Below the pieces are notes generated by a model. That model did no database searches. It saw only the letters and a program-made list of their open reading frames with translations, and was not told the origin of the DNA. The position numbers and the translations under genes were made by a program. A DNA stretch of 63,969 bases from a virus. Within the stretch, counting starts at the first letter, position 1, and the number at the start of each line of letters is the position of its first letter. Below, in pieces: positions 50,131 to 58,671 of the stretch. Location: positions 1-63,969 of the IMG/VR virus record IMGVR_UViG_3300034111_001063, one strand, 5' to 3'.

Positions 50131-50764
50131 GAACGACATCTGGATAGGACAGCAAGCTGCCGCTGGGATGATCGAGCCTTATCAGCAGGAGCTAGTGCGG
50201 AAGGTCAAAGTAGCCGAGCGCTTCCAGAGCGAACGTGCCTCGCTCCTGGATCTTGATTGGCCGCCAGCCGAGGTTCCGGTGCTGAGCTTTGGCACAAGTA
50301 GTTATGGCTACGACATTAGGTTGTCAGCCGCCGAATTTAAGATTTTCCGCCATGTCCCCGGCACGGTCATGAACCCCAAGCGGGCCAATCCTGCCAATCT
50401 GGAGCCGGCCCCTCTTCATCAGGATGAGGATGGTCGCTACTTCATTCTGCCGGCGCATACCTACGGTCTCGGGGTAGCGCTGGAGAAACTACTGGTGCCG
50501 CCGAATATCACTGTGATCTGCTTGGGGAAAAGCACTTACGCCCGGTTGGGGATCATTGTGAATACCACGCCGGCAGAAGCGGCATGGGAGGGGCACCTAA
50601 CCCTGGAGTTCAGTAATTCTTCTGGTGCTGATTGCCGTATTTATGCCGAAGAGGGCATCTGCCAGCTGCTTTTCTTTGAGGGGGATCCCTGTGAAACTAC
50701 TTATGCGGATAGGACTGGTAAATATCAATATCAGCCGGAGCTGGTAACATTAGCGAAGGTTTGA
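50123..50764 (+). CDS. dcd: dCTP deaminase
   Basis: 213 residues from GTG 50123; the start is set by homology (DIWIGQQAAAGMIEPY is the usual Dcd N-terminus). SYGYDIRLSA, GKSTYARLGIIVNTTPAEA and the Glu in GHLTLEFSN are the substrate and catalytic elements, and ICQLLFFEG with YADRTGKYQYQ close the fold. It converts dCTP to dUTP for dTMP synthesis. Plus-strand, coupled to the capsid-derived ORF, so both form a moron-like cassette inside the minus-strand head genes. Confidence 0.9.
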   Translation: MLKNDIWIGQQAAAGMIEPYQQELVRKVKVAERFQSERASLLDLDWPPAEVPVLSFGTSSYGYDIRLSAAEFKIFRHVPGTVMNPKRANPANLEPAPLHQDEDGRYFILPAHTYGLGVALEKLLVPPNITVICLGKSTYARLGIIVNTTPAEAAWEGHLTLEFSNSSGADCRIYAEEGICQLLFFEGDPCETTYADRTGKYQYQPELVTLAKV

Positions 50765-50781
50765 TTCTTACTAGAAGCGGA

Positions 50782-51090
50782 TCAGCAGTTCCATTTCCGT
50801 AACGTCTTGTTGATCCGTGAATCTGGGTTATTGGCGGTTTTCGCGCTGGTTAGCTTACGCTTCATTCCCGACATGCGGGCACAGAACCTCCGTCGTCTTT
50901 CTGCTCTCGCTGATCCGGGTTTGAGCTTGGAGGGGTCGGTCGTTACCGCGAGGGAGAGCTTAGAGCCTGGATGCTGCTTGCGGTAGGAGGCGATGCCTGC
51001 GGCGTTAAGGCCGCCCTCGGGGTTTTTGCCTTCCTTGCGCTGCCAGGCGGGGGATTTGTCAAGGCGGATGGTTAGGGGTGTGAGCAGCAT
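50782..51090 (-). CDS. Small basic phage protein (DUF6321-like)
   Basis: 102 residues. LDKSPAWQRKEGKNPEGGLN, FCARMSGMKRKLTSAKTANN and the end SRINKTLRKWNC follow a pattern recalled from small basic proteins of marine and freshwater phages. Its start (TIRLDK) resembles the LRxDK leader of neighbouring genes. GAGG precedes the start. Probably virion-associated or DNA-binding. Confidence 0.65.
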   Translation of the reverse strand: MLLTPLTIRLDKSPAWQRKEGKNPEGGLNAAGIASYRKQHPGSKLSLAVTTDPSKLKPGSARAERRRRFCARMSGMKRKLTSAKTANNPDSRINKTLRKWNC

Positions 51091-51095
51091 CAGCC

Positions 51096-51650
51096 TCAGT
51101 TACCGCCGAAGAGTCGGCGCTTCTGTCTGATTAGCCCGATCTGGGTTTTACGCGCAGCGCGTCGTGTTGAAGCAACCCTAGCTTGAGCTTTAGCCATTGC
51201 GGGAGCTACTGCAGCTTTTGTCGCCTTCCGTGCCCTTGCTCTAGATAAAGGTACAGGGCCTTGAGACAACATCCCCCGAGCTTGTTTGTTATTCATAGAC
51301 CGTGCCATACTGGCTTGTGAGTTGCTAACTTGATTTGTCCATGGGTCTGGAATGCCACCAGCGGAATTGGTAGGACGAGGATTTGACATGCGGCTAGTCG
51401 CACGTAAGTTCTTCGCAACTCTTAGGTTAGACATAGCATTTTTCTGCATTCCTCGATATTTCATAGCACCCACTGTACCTGCAGCAATACCACCAGCAAC
51501 GGCGGCTACTTTAAGGCCGGTCTGGACGTTTTCATTACCCAGGGCGGATTTGACAGTACCGACTAAGCCTTTATTGCACTTCTTGCTCTCAGCGATCCCG
51601 GAGGCACCGCACTTTTTGTCAAAGCGAAGGGTAGATGGTGTGAGTGTCAT
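51096..51650 (-). CDS. Cys-motif membrane-interacting protein 1
   Basis: 184 residues from ATG 51650, which has a perfect GGAGG 8 nt upstream; the longer ORF overlaps the previous gene. Leader LRFDKKCGASGI with the second Cys in AESKKC, then KSALGNENVQTGLK and a Gly/Ala hydrophobic segment (VAAVAGGIAAGTVGAM), then a very basic C-terminus. It is a tandem paralogue of the next protein. Probably packaged in the head. Confidence 0.65.
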   Translation of the reverse strand: MTLTPSTLRFDKKCGASGIAESKKCNKGLVGTVKSALGNENVQTGLKVAAVAGGIAAGTVGAMKYRGMQKNAMSNLRVAKNLRATSRMSNPRPTNSAGGIPDPWTNQVSNSQASMARSMNNKQARGMLSQGPVPLSRARARKATKAAVAPAMAKAQARVASTRRAARKTQIGLIRQKRRLFGGN

Positions 51651-51651
51651 T

Positions 51652-52392
51652 TCAATTGCCTCCTTTATTGGCTCTTCGGCGGCGAGCGGCGGAAATCGGG
51701 GCTTCTTTTTTGAGGTCACCAAGGTATTCCCGAAGGTTATTTCTATACCCTTTAGCCTCTATTTGTGCTGTTTTCACATTTAGTGCTGAACCTGTGCTCC
51801 AGTATGTAGAGTTTGCTTTCTTTGTTGCTCCCAGCTTTGCGCTGATTTTGCCACGAGTCGCCTTAAACTTACCTACCGTGCGACCAATGTCTTTTACTTT
51901 TTGCCTCATTCCTCGGTATTTCATAGCGCCTACTGTACCTGCGGCGATGCCGCCAGCAACGGCGGCTACTTTAAGACCGGTCTGAACATTTTCATTGCCA
52001 AGGGCAGATTTAACAGTACCTAGAACTCCTTTATTACACTTCTTGCCTTCAGCGATGCCTGAGCGTCCACACTTCTTATCCTCCCGCACACTCAACACAC
52101 CACGAATATAACCCCTACTACGTTTGTGGATCCCAAGTTCACAAGCATCGAGATATTCCATAGGAGTAAGTACAGCGTCCATTGCTGCTTTAGCTGCGCA
52201 GCCACAAGAGCCACTCTTCTTACCCTTCTTCATGCAAGCGGCGCAGGGCTTCTTACCTTTCCCGTGGGGGGCATCACCGTACTCGGGGGACTCCCCTTTT
52301 TCCATCTTCGAAGACTCCATTCCTTCCTCCGCAGCACCACCTTCGGCGGGCTTTTTACGACCCTTTTTAAGGAATGCTGCGGGGATCGGCAT
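51652..52392 (-). CDS. Cys-motif membrane-interacting protein 2
   Basis: 246 residues. N-terminus Lys/Glu-rich with two Cys pairs (CAACMKKGKK, SCGCAAKAA), then LTPMEYLDACELGIHKRSRG, a stretch I recall near phage portals. Residues 102-122 carry the leader VREDKKCGRSGI and the second Cys. The segment after it (GTVKSALGNENVQTGLKVAA, GTVGAMKYRGM) is nearly identical to protein 1, at the DNA level too. C-terminus basic. Confidence 0.65.
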   Translation of the reverse strand: MPIPAAFLKKGRKKPAEGGAAEEGMESSKMEKGESPEYGDAPHGKGKKPCAACMKKGKKSGSCGCAAKAAMDAVLTPMEYLDACELGIHKRSRGYIRGVLSVREDKKCGRSGIAEGKKCNKGVLGTVKSALGNENVQTGLKVAAVAGGIAAGTVGAMKYRGMRQKVKDIGRTVGKFKATRGKISAKLGATKKANSTYWSTGSALNVKTAQIEAKGYRNNLREYLGDLKKEAPISAARRRRANKGGN

Positions 52393-52424
52393 GGCCTGGA
52401 TAGATAGGGATTCTCCCCCTCAGG

Positions 52425-53003
52425 TTACCGTTGAGGCACAGCCGGCAAGATTCTATGCACCCAGGCTTTCTTGAGGTTGTAATCAGGGCGGCTATCGTAC
52501 CACTGAGCGGCATCCCAAACACTCACGCTGGGTACGCAGGCCGCGTAGATGATTTTATCGGAGTAGAACCCGTCATAGAATGTGGACTTGGGGTTGTTAT
52601 AGGTCCAGCTAGGGCCGTCGAACTCCGACCAAGGGTCTTTGACATTGAAGGCGTAAGTGGCATCCGCTTTCAGTTTCAAACCATCGAGAGCAATAACATG
52701 CCCAGATCCGGTGAAATAGCCGTGAGTGATGAGAAACTCACCAGCTTTTAGATAACCAACAATGTCATTGAGCGAAGCGGTGTTGTTGTAGATGTACCGG
52801 TCACCGATATAGCCACGAATTACTTTGCCCATGTTAGTAGTATCCCCCGCCGCACCAGGCAGACGATTCAACTTTCGGCGAACCCCTAGCACGTCTTTAT
52901 CACCTACCGCCATTGCAATGCAGGCGGATTGGCAGGTAGAAGCGTCAGGCTGGGAGAGGTTGAGTGCGTGGACTGTTGTTTTCCACTCTTGACTGATGAT
53001 CAT
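52425..53003 (-). CDS. Cysteine peptidase, C39-like (endolysin candidate)
   Basis: 192 residues from ATG 53003; the long ORF start is spurious. STCQSACIAMAVGDKDVL supplies the Cys helix, FTGSGHVIALDGL the His strand and FNVKDPWSEFD the Asp, the papain-like triad of Peptidase_C39-type domains seen in phage lysins. A two-segment membrane protein lies just upstream, so a lysis pair is likely; a head or tail protease is the alternative. Confidence 0.7.
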   Translation of the reverse strand: MIISQEWKTTVHALNLSQPDASTCQSACIAMAVGDKDVLGVRRKLNRLPGAAGDTTNMGKVIRGYIGDRYIYNNTASLNDIVGYLKAGEFLITHGYFTGSGHVIALDGLKLKADATYAFNVKDPWSEFDGPSWTYNNPKSTFYDGFYSDKIIYAACVPSVSVWDAAQWYDSRPDYNLKKAWVHRILPAVPQR

Positions 53004-53043
53004 GACGATACTTGAGGATGGGGAGAGAAAAATGGATGTGTGA

Positions 53044-53295
53044 TTAAGTGACCTCGTCCTCTTCACGAGGTTTACGCAGAGCTGGGTTGTAAGTATTATA
53101 CCCATTCACGAAACCGGCCTTTTCAGCCATACTTTTCATAAAAGGAACTCCCATAATAGAGCCACTGACAATCCAACAGCTAGGCCACCCACCAGGCAGG
53201 GTTGGGGAATGTTCGCAACGGATTAGAAAAGCTACGCCGAACATAGTTGTGGCTACGACAGTAATAGTTAGGGCCTTTGGCCAGTGAATTCGCAT
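53044..53295 (-). CDS. Small membrane protein (holin candidate)
   Basis: 83 residues from ATG 53295. One clear hydrophobic segment (ALTITVVATTMFGVAFLI) and a second weaker one (WIVSGSIMGVPFM). Position immediately before the C39-like gene suggests a holin. No family recognised. Confidence 0.55.
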   Translation of the reverse strand: MRIHWPKALTITVVATTMFGVAFLIRCEHSPTLPGGWPSCWIVSGSIMGVPFMKSMAEKAGFVNGYNTYNPALRKPREEDEVT

Positions 53296-53314
53296 TTTGA
53301 TTGGAGGTGACACT

Positions 53315-56300
53315 TTAGTTAGAGGAGGTAGCGGGCTCGGGGGGAACTGCCTTAGCCTCGGTGGCATTCTGCTGTACTTCAGCTCGTAGGGATTTACTAC
53401 TACGCTTTACCTTGTTAGGATCGTAACCTCCGTACCATACATCAATCATGCGATCTTCGATTTCTGAGCGCAGATCACTTAACGCTTGCGGCTTATTTTT
53501 GTTGAGCGCCTTAGAATAGCGGTTCATGACTTCGTCACTCTTATCCCCAAATAAAATTTTAAGGTCACCTTCCATAGGCTTATTATCCGAGACACGCCAT
53601 AAAACTTCATTAGTCAGCTCTTTAGAGCGTTGCCTATCAACTGTTAAGTAAGTATACGCTTCAGTCCTTAACTGCTTATCGAACATATAGCTATTCCTAC
53701 CGTCTTCTTTAAGCCCATGGGGAATACCCTCATTCTGCAGCATACGGACAGGGCTGCTAGCAAAAGCGCGTTTACCCATAGTTGCGTAAAACATATCTCC
53801 TTTGCTGACCCATGTTCGCATATTCTCATCTGTATGACTAAAGACCCCGAAAGTGGGGCCTGCTACATTAACAACTTTGACATCTCTATAACCCATTTCA
53901 GCTAGAATAGCTAGTGTCTCTGACGCCACATTTCCCCCATTGCTGTAGGCTAGCATGTGGACAGGCTTGCCGGTTAACCGCCGTTGTGCTGCGACAAAAG
54001 CTGCTGCACGTACTGCATCAGGATTAAACCCACGAGTTTCTATATTACCTCGCAAATAATCCATCTGCTTAAACGCATTCTTCATCTCTACAGCCGTAGT
54101 AGCCGGCTTCTGAGCTACTTTAGGGAGCATGCCTATGCGGGCTTTCCGCGTCTTCATGTCTAGATCGTCGGCACCTTGCTTAATAGGTTGGGAGATTTTG
54201 TTAGCAAAAGGGAGTATATCATGCTCGCCCCAGATCTCTCGGAAAGCTCCACCTTCAGCCATCAAATGACTACCCTGACCACGCTTAGTGAAAGTACCAT
54301 CGTCTGCATAGGAGAGCATGACTACTGCGCCTTTGCTATTCTGTGTTTGCCCATAAAATGCTGGGGTATTATCCATACCACTAAACCCAGTATCATATCC
54401 TTTATCTTTGAAGTTGTAGGTAGATGCTTCAAACGGAGTAACGTCTTTGACATCCTTACCTAAGCGCTTCGCCGCTTTCTCGTTAAACTCGCGCACCATA
54501 TCCTTAGCCATAGCCTCGGCGTCTATAGCAGATCTGGACACATTTCTCCTATAGGCGAATACCTGCTGAGACTTCACCCCGAGTGCGAGCCCTACGGCTG
54601 TGGCGGCCACTGCTCCAGCACCGATAGCCACATTACGGAGAGTATTGTCCACCTCTTTTGGGGTTGCTGCAGATTGCCCACCTCCGCCAGAAGAGACCTG
54701 AGCGGCCAATGTTTTCTTAGAACAGTTCCTGTTATCAGGAATACCGGATTTGCCGCAGCGCTTGTCCTGTCTAATAGTCGCAGCGAAAGCCTGGAAATAA
54801 GTATCACCGCGCTCGGGGGGCTTTCTTGCTTCCATGCGGCGGCGCTGGATTACTACACGGGCAGCCGCCTCCGCTGACTTCTGGTTTTTATACAAAGGCT
54901 TGCCATTAGGCAATGTCCTACCCATTAGGGCTTTAAGCACGTCTAGATAAGACTGCTGCTCCTCTACATTAGTGAATTTGAAGCTCTCCCTAGCCCGTCG
55001 AGGACGGTTCATCGGAGGTATTGGCGGAATAGCTCTACCGGTACGTGTGTTTAGCTCATTAGGGGGTCTTATTTGAAGCCCCTCGAATGCACCGGTCCCC
55101 TTGAGTATTATCAAAGCTTCGGAAGGGTCTTTGATCGGCCTACCTGCATGCTCTGAGGCGGCCTTTTGAATAGTCAGGCTCGGGGCGGACCACAATGTAT
55201 TAACACTGGCGGGAGAGCCATTAGTTTGAAAATAATGCTGGTTAACTAGATCCGCAGAGTATGGGCCTTTAACCGCCTGCCTACCTGCTGTAGGGTAGAG
55301 TCGCGTAGCAAAGAACTCCGCATGCCCCTGCATCGCGTTCTGCATTACTGGGTATTGGTCTAGAGGTACGGATTTCCTTAAGCCTGTTGGCCCGTAGACT
55401 TTAGGTAAAGAATTAATGATAGACTCGTAGAAAGTATCATAGCTTGAGATTGTCTTACCATAGATAGTTCTTGCTGTGCCAATTGCTCGGAAATTGGGGT
55501 GCAGCGTACCTAGGAGCTGGCTACGGGCTTGTTCTCTGGCTGCTGGGGTTAGCTGTTGAGCATCGAGCAGCGTGTTAGCTAAGCTATGGCGATCTTCTAA
55601 TTTACCTAGGTTAAAGCCCCGGTCTTTAGCGTAATTAGTCAACGTCTTGTGCTCAGCATCCAATTGATCTGCGATCTGCTGCACCAGCTTCACGCCTGAC
55701 ACTTCAGCCCCGCCAGTCACCTTGTAATGAGTTCTAAGAAAGTCCTCCCCCGAGAGCGTCGCGAATTGATAACCATCACCGACTCTATAGATTTGCTGCT
55801 CTTTCAAGCGTGGCGTGCTCCACATCGCTTTGTATGAGGCTTTATGCCACTCACCAAAGTCTGTGTAGGCGCTAGGACTTACATTTTTAACCCGCTGGCC
55901 TACAGCCGAAAACGGGGAGTAGTCTAAAGGGCTGGTTTTAAGAATATCAGAAGTATCAGGTAATCCGTAGTTTCTACCAGCTACTGCTCCTACGCCATTG
56001 CGACGGCGCACTAATTCAGCGACAGCATTACGAGCTTCAGTTTTGGTACGCGCACGGGCTGGATGTAGATCTAGCACCGAATGCAGTGCATTACTTACAC
56101 TGTCATCAATGTTTTTACCAATACCTTCTCTGTAGCTGCGGATATTGCTTAAGATGCCGTGGGCGCGGACTCCACCCCCGAGTACGGCCAGAGCTACACC
56201 GATGCCTATAGACCCTTGAACTAGAGCAGCTTGTAGTTCTTTTTTCTTCTTAAGATCTTGAGGGGATGCTTTAACAGCACCGCGAATGACGGCTTTTCTA

Positions 56301-56578
56301 CCGCCTTCTAATTCTGAGAAGTTACCAGTAGTTATGCCTTTTCTAAGACGACCGAGCCCTCTTTGTGTGCTGGCGAGTGCAGCTAATGGATCACTACCTC
56401 TTCCCGCAGCTTTTAAATGTCCATCACCGCCTTCCCCCTTTAGCCGGCAGTCCCATTCAGGAGGAATGCAGCGAGATCCACAACGCCGATTAGGCGGCTT
56501 ACACGCAATGGTGTTTCGAGTCTTAGCGTCGATCCTCGATTGAGTAATCAGGAAAGTAACCGTACGAATGTTGGTCAT
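53315..56578 (-). CDS. Large two-part virion protein with alpha/beta-hydrolase-like domain
   Basis: 1087 residues, ATGA-coupled to the portal, the usual place of a head-morphogenesis (MuF-type) or ejection protein. Residues 26-44 hold a leader variant (RRCGSRCIPPEWDC) with hydrophobic stretch near 115-135. A full second leader (IRQDKRCGKSGI...C) lies near residue 604, followed by a Gly/Ala hydrophobic segment (about 646-675). Then comes a hydrolase-like domain with nucleophile elbow MLAYSNGGN (Ser about 876) and KVVNVAGPTFGVF. It looks like two leader-bearing proteins fused. Substrate unknown. Confidence 0.65.
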   Translation of the reverse strand: MTNIRTVTFLITQSRIDAKTRNTIACKPPNRRCGSRCIPPEWDCRLKGEGGDGHLKAAGRGSDPLAALASTQRGLGRLRKGITTGNFSELEGGRKAVIRGAVKASPQDLKKKKELQAALVQGSIGIGVALAVLGGGVRAHGILSNIRSYREGIGKNIDDSVSNALHSVLDLHPARARTKTEARNAVAELVRRRNGVGAVAGRNYGLPDTSDILKTSPLDYSPFSAVGQRVKNVSPSAYTDFGEWHKASYKAMWSTPRLKEQQIYRVGDGYQFATLSGEDFLRTHYKVTGGAEVSGVKLVQQIADQLDAEHKTLTNYAKDRGFNLGKLEDRHSLANTLLDAQQLTPAAREQARSQLLGTLHPNFRAIGTARTIYGKTISSYDTFYESIINSLPKVYGPTGLRKSVPLDQYPVMQNAMQGHAEFFATRLYPTAGRQAVKGPYSADLVNQHYFQTNGSPASVNTLWSAPSLTIQKAASEHAGRPIKDPSEALIILKGTGAFEGLQIRPPNELNTRTGRAIPPIPPMNRPRRARESFKFTNVEEQQSYLDVLKALMGRTLPNGKPLYKNQKSAEAAARVVIQRRRMEARKPPERGDTYFQAFAATIRQDKRCGKSGIPDNRNCSKKTLAAQVSSGGGGQSAATPKEVDNTLRNVAIGAGAVAATAVGLALGVKSQQVFAYRRNVSRSAIDAEAMAKDMVREFNEKAAKRLGKDVKDVTPFEASTYNFKDKGYDTGFSGMDNTPAFYGQTQNSKGAVVMLSYADDGTFTKRGQGSHLMAEGGAFREIWGEHDILPFANKISQPIKQGADDLDMKTRKARIGMLPKVAQKPATTAVEMKNAFKQMDYLRGNIETRGFNPDAVRAAAFVAAQRRLTGKPVHMLAYSNGGNVASETLAILAEMGYRDVKVVNVAGPTFGVFSHTDENMRTWVSKGDMFYATMGKRAFASSPVRMLQNEGIPHGLKEDGRNSYMFDKQLRTEAYTYLTVDRQRSKELTNEVLWRVSDNKPMEGDLKILFGDKSDEVMNRYSKALNKNKPQALSDLRSEIEDRMIDVWYGGYDPNKVKRSSKSLRAEVQQNATEAKAVPPEPATSSN

Positions 56579-58440
56579 TTAACGTCCTCGGGGGCGGGCT
56601 TGAGCGTGAAGATCGTCTGCTCGGGTAGAAAAGCCGCTAAGCCTTTCCTAGCAGCCCGGAGCGAGGCATAGCCAGTAACCTGCGGGCCAGGGAGGATCGC
56701 CCCGTCGAGCTTAATGGTGGAGTTGAGCAGGGCATAGCGCCGGGATCGGCTGGGTCCGAGCAACACCAGGCCGCCAATATCCGGGCCTGGTGCGTCGTTC
56801 CGGGTAGTGGTCCCCACCGGATAGCCCAGGCTGGCGCCGTCTTGATGCTTGATTACGTCGATGGTCAGGCCCAGAGCCTCGTAGCTGTCGGTCTTGGGCG
56901 CGGGCTTCGCCGGTTGAGACTCTTGAGACGCAGGTTGAGACTGGCCAGGGACCTCGCCGCCCTCGGGGGCAATCGGCTGGCCGTCTGGTCCTAGCCCCTG
57001 CGCCTGGAATACTTGTGCTTGTAGCTGATTCATATTGTTTTCAAACATACTATCTGCCTCCATTTGTAACTGGGCAGATACATTCTCGTCCAGCACAGTT
57101 TCAATACTGTATTCCGCTGAGCCGTAGCGGTTATTTCTAATTTCGATAGGACTCAGGACTTTTAGTGCTACATAAATATTGTCTATTTCAGCTCTGGACT
57201 TCTGTACAGCGAGCTTCTCCGTGGCGGTCTCAACGAACACCGAGGGGAACGAAATTTCCCACGATTCTGGTGGGGTGCCCCGCATGGGGCTGTCCTTGGC
57301 CCGCATGAAAAGCTCAAAAATATCGGAAATAGGGTCTTGGCAATAGACAGTCTGCCAGTCTTCTACTAGCGAAGCCCATATCCGCTCTTCAAACCGCCCT
57401 TCTTTCCCGAGGCCGCCAGGACTGGTGCCCATTAGAATTGACGCGGGCCAACCAGTAGTAGCCTGCATGTACTCAGCAAAAGGTGCGGTGGCTTGCGCCA
57501 TGTTACTGAGGGATCTTTCAGCAAAGCCTATCTCTTCATTCGCGTCTATTAAGAATCCTCCATAGGAGGATCTAGACATGTTGTTTATTTCCATGCGTTT
57601 CATCACCTGATTAGCGTTACCGGCTCTCACCATCTCCATTAACCCTGGCACTTTATGCCAGAACAACGAAGAGTCTGTAACATTAGAAGATAATCCTCTA
57701 ATGGACGTTTCATACAGTTTCCATGAATCCCATACTACTTGTAATGGTGCTTGGCCCCAGCCTTGTTGTTGTTGGCGTTGTCGCCAGGGTAGGTATAGTC
57801 CATCAAAGCGGCTAACTCTAGTGTGATGGATACGCATATTTGTTACAGGGCTTTTCTGGTTCTCGTCTAATTTTTGATTAGTAGTAATTCTGTACATCTC
57901 GGGTTTGGAGTAGTCCATAACGGACACGTCCATGGGGAATATTTCGTGGCGCGACAACGCACACAGTCCACGAATACCACGAATGCGGTCGTAGTTTACA
58001 GGTGTTTCCGGGTCTTCGTTGCCATCATCTACAAGAGCGACAATAGCGGCTCCACCATAAAGGCGCTGGAGGCGGACAGCTTCGGCATACACCCGGTGGA
58101 ATTTTAACTGTTTAAGGTAGGCTTCAAAATCTGTGATCTGGTCAATCTCTTGGGAAGCTTTCCGGCCTCCTAGTTTGATTGTGACACGATGTTTAAGGAC
58201 TTCATCGGCAATAGAATCGACAAAACGCCGGGGTAGCCCTACGGAGTAAAGAGCTTCAAGTTCTGGGTGGGAAAGTAAATAGCTAGTCCGTATGCCTGTT
58301 GATTGGGTTCTGTCTTTACCTGCTATTCCCATGCCTGTAAAGGCATTGACTAAAGCTCCATCTGTACGCATGCCATCAGCATCGCTACGATTGCCGATAG
58401 CGACGGAATTATCGGGAGCTTCGGGAGATACTGATTTCAA
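56575..58440 (-). CDS. Portal protein (DUF1073-like)
   Basis: 621 residues. LFWHKVPGLMEMVRAGNANQ, NNMSRSSYGGFLIDANEEIG and FAEYMQATTGWPASILMGTS match DUF1073 portals. After a Gln/Pro/Ser-rich linker (about 490-520) comes a 100-residue C-terminal domain (SYEALGLTIDVIKHQ; GGLVLLGPSRSRRYALLNST) that looks like an added clip-side or internal domain. It sits between TerL and the leader-motif proteins. Confidence 0.85.
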   Translation of the reverse strand: MKSVSPEAPDNSVAIGNRSDADGMRTDGALVNAFTGMGIAGKDRTQSTGIRTSYLLSHPELEALYSVGLPRRFVDSIADEVLKHRVTIKLGGRKASQEIDQITDFEAYLKQLKFHRVYAEAVRLQRLYGGAAIVALVDDGNEDPETPVNYDRIRGIRGLCALSRHEIFPMDVSVMDYSKPEMYRITTNQKLDENQKSPVTNMRIHHTRVSRFDGLYLPWRQRQQQQGWGQAPLQVVWDSWKLYETSIRGLSSNVTDSSLFWHKVPGLMEMVRAGNANQVMKRMEINNMSRSSYGGFLIDANEEIGFAERSLSNMAQATAPFAEYMQATTGWPASILMGTSPGGLGKEGRFEERIWASLVEDWQTVYCQDPISDIFELFMRAKDSPMRGTPPESWEISFPSVFVETATEKLAVQKSRAEIDNIYVALKVLSPIEIRNNRYGSAEYSIETVLDENVSAQLQMEADSMFENNMNQLQAQVFQAQGLGPDGQPIAPEGGEVPGQSQPASQESQPAKPAPKTDSYEALGLTIDVIKHQDGASLGYPVGTTTRNDAPGPDIGGLVLLGPSRSRRYALLNSTIKLDGAILPGPQVTGYASLRAARKGLAAFLPEQTIFTLKPAPEDVK

Positions 58441-58458
58441 GCGCGGTCCTGCCTGCTT

Positions 58459-58645
58459 TCAGTGTAGCGACGGCCTCGGGGGGCGACAAGAGATGAGGGT
58501 CTTTTCATAGAGATGGAGGTTTTTTAATAGAGATGAGGGGTGGTTTTTCATAGAGATGGAGCTTTTTTCATAGAGTCCAGGGGTTTTTAAGAGAGTTGGG
58601 GGTATTTTCATAGAGTCCAGGGTTTTTTAAGAAATCCAGCAATAT
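58459..58645 (-). repeat. Tandem imperfect repeats between TerL and portal
   Basis: About seven units of 20-29 bp with CATAGAGA or CATAGAGT followed by G-rich and T-run tracts on the plus strand (minus: CTCTATGAAAAA units). They fill the only long gap between the two packaging genes. A 50-residue ORF (58459-58611) reads through them as LLKTPGLYEK/LLKNLHLYEK repeats, but repeat units vary in frame. Could be a promoter array, recombination patch or packaging site. Confidence 0.7.
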
Positions 58646-58671
58646 ATGTACATTTTTCGCGTAGCACGCGC

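Noticed and set aside
58459-58645. CRISPR-like array
   Set aside because: Units are imperfect, lack constant spacer length and unique spacers; they are ordinary tandem repeats.
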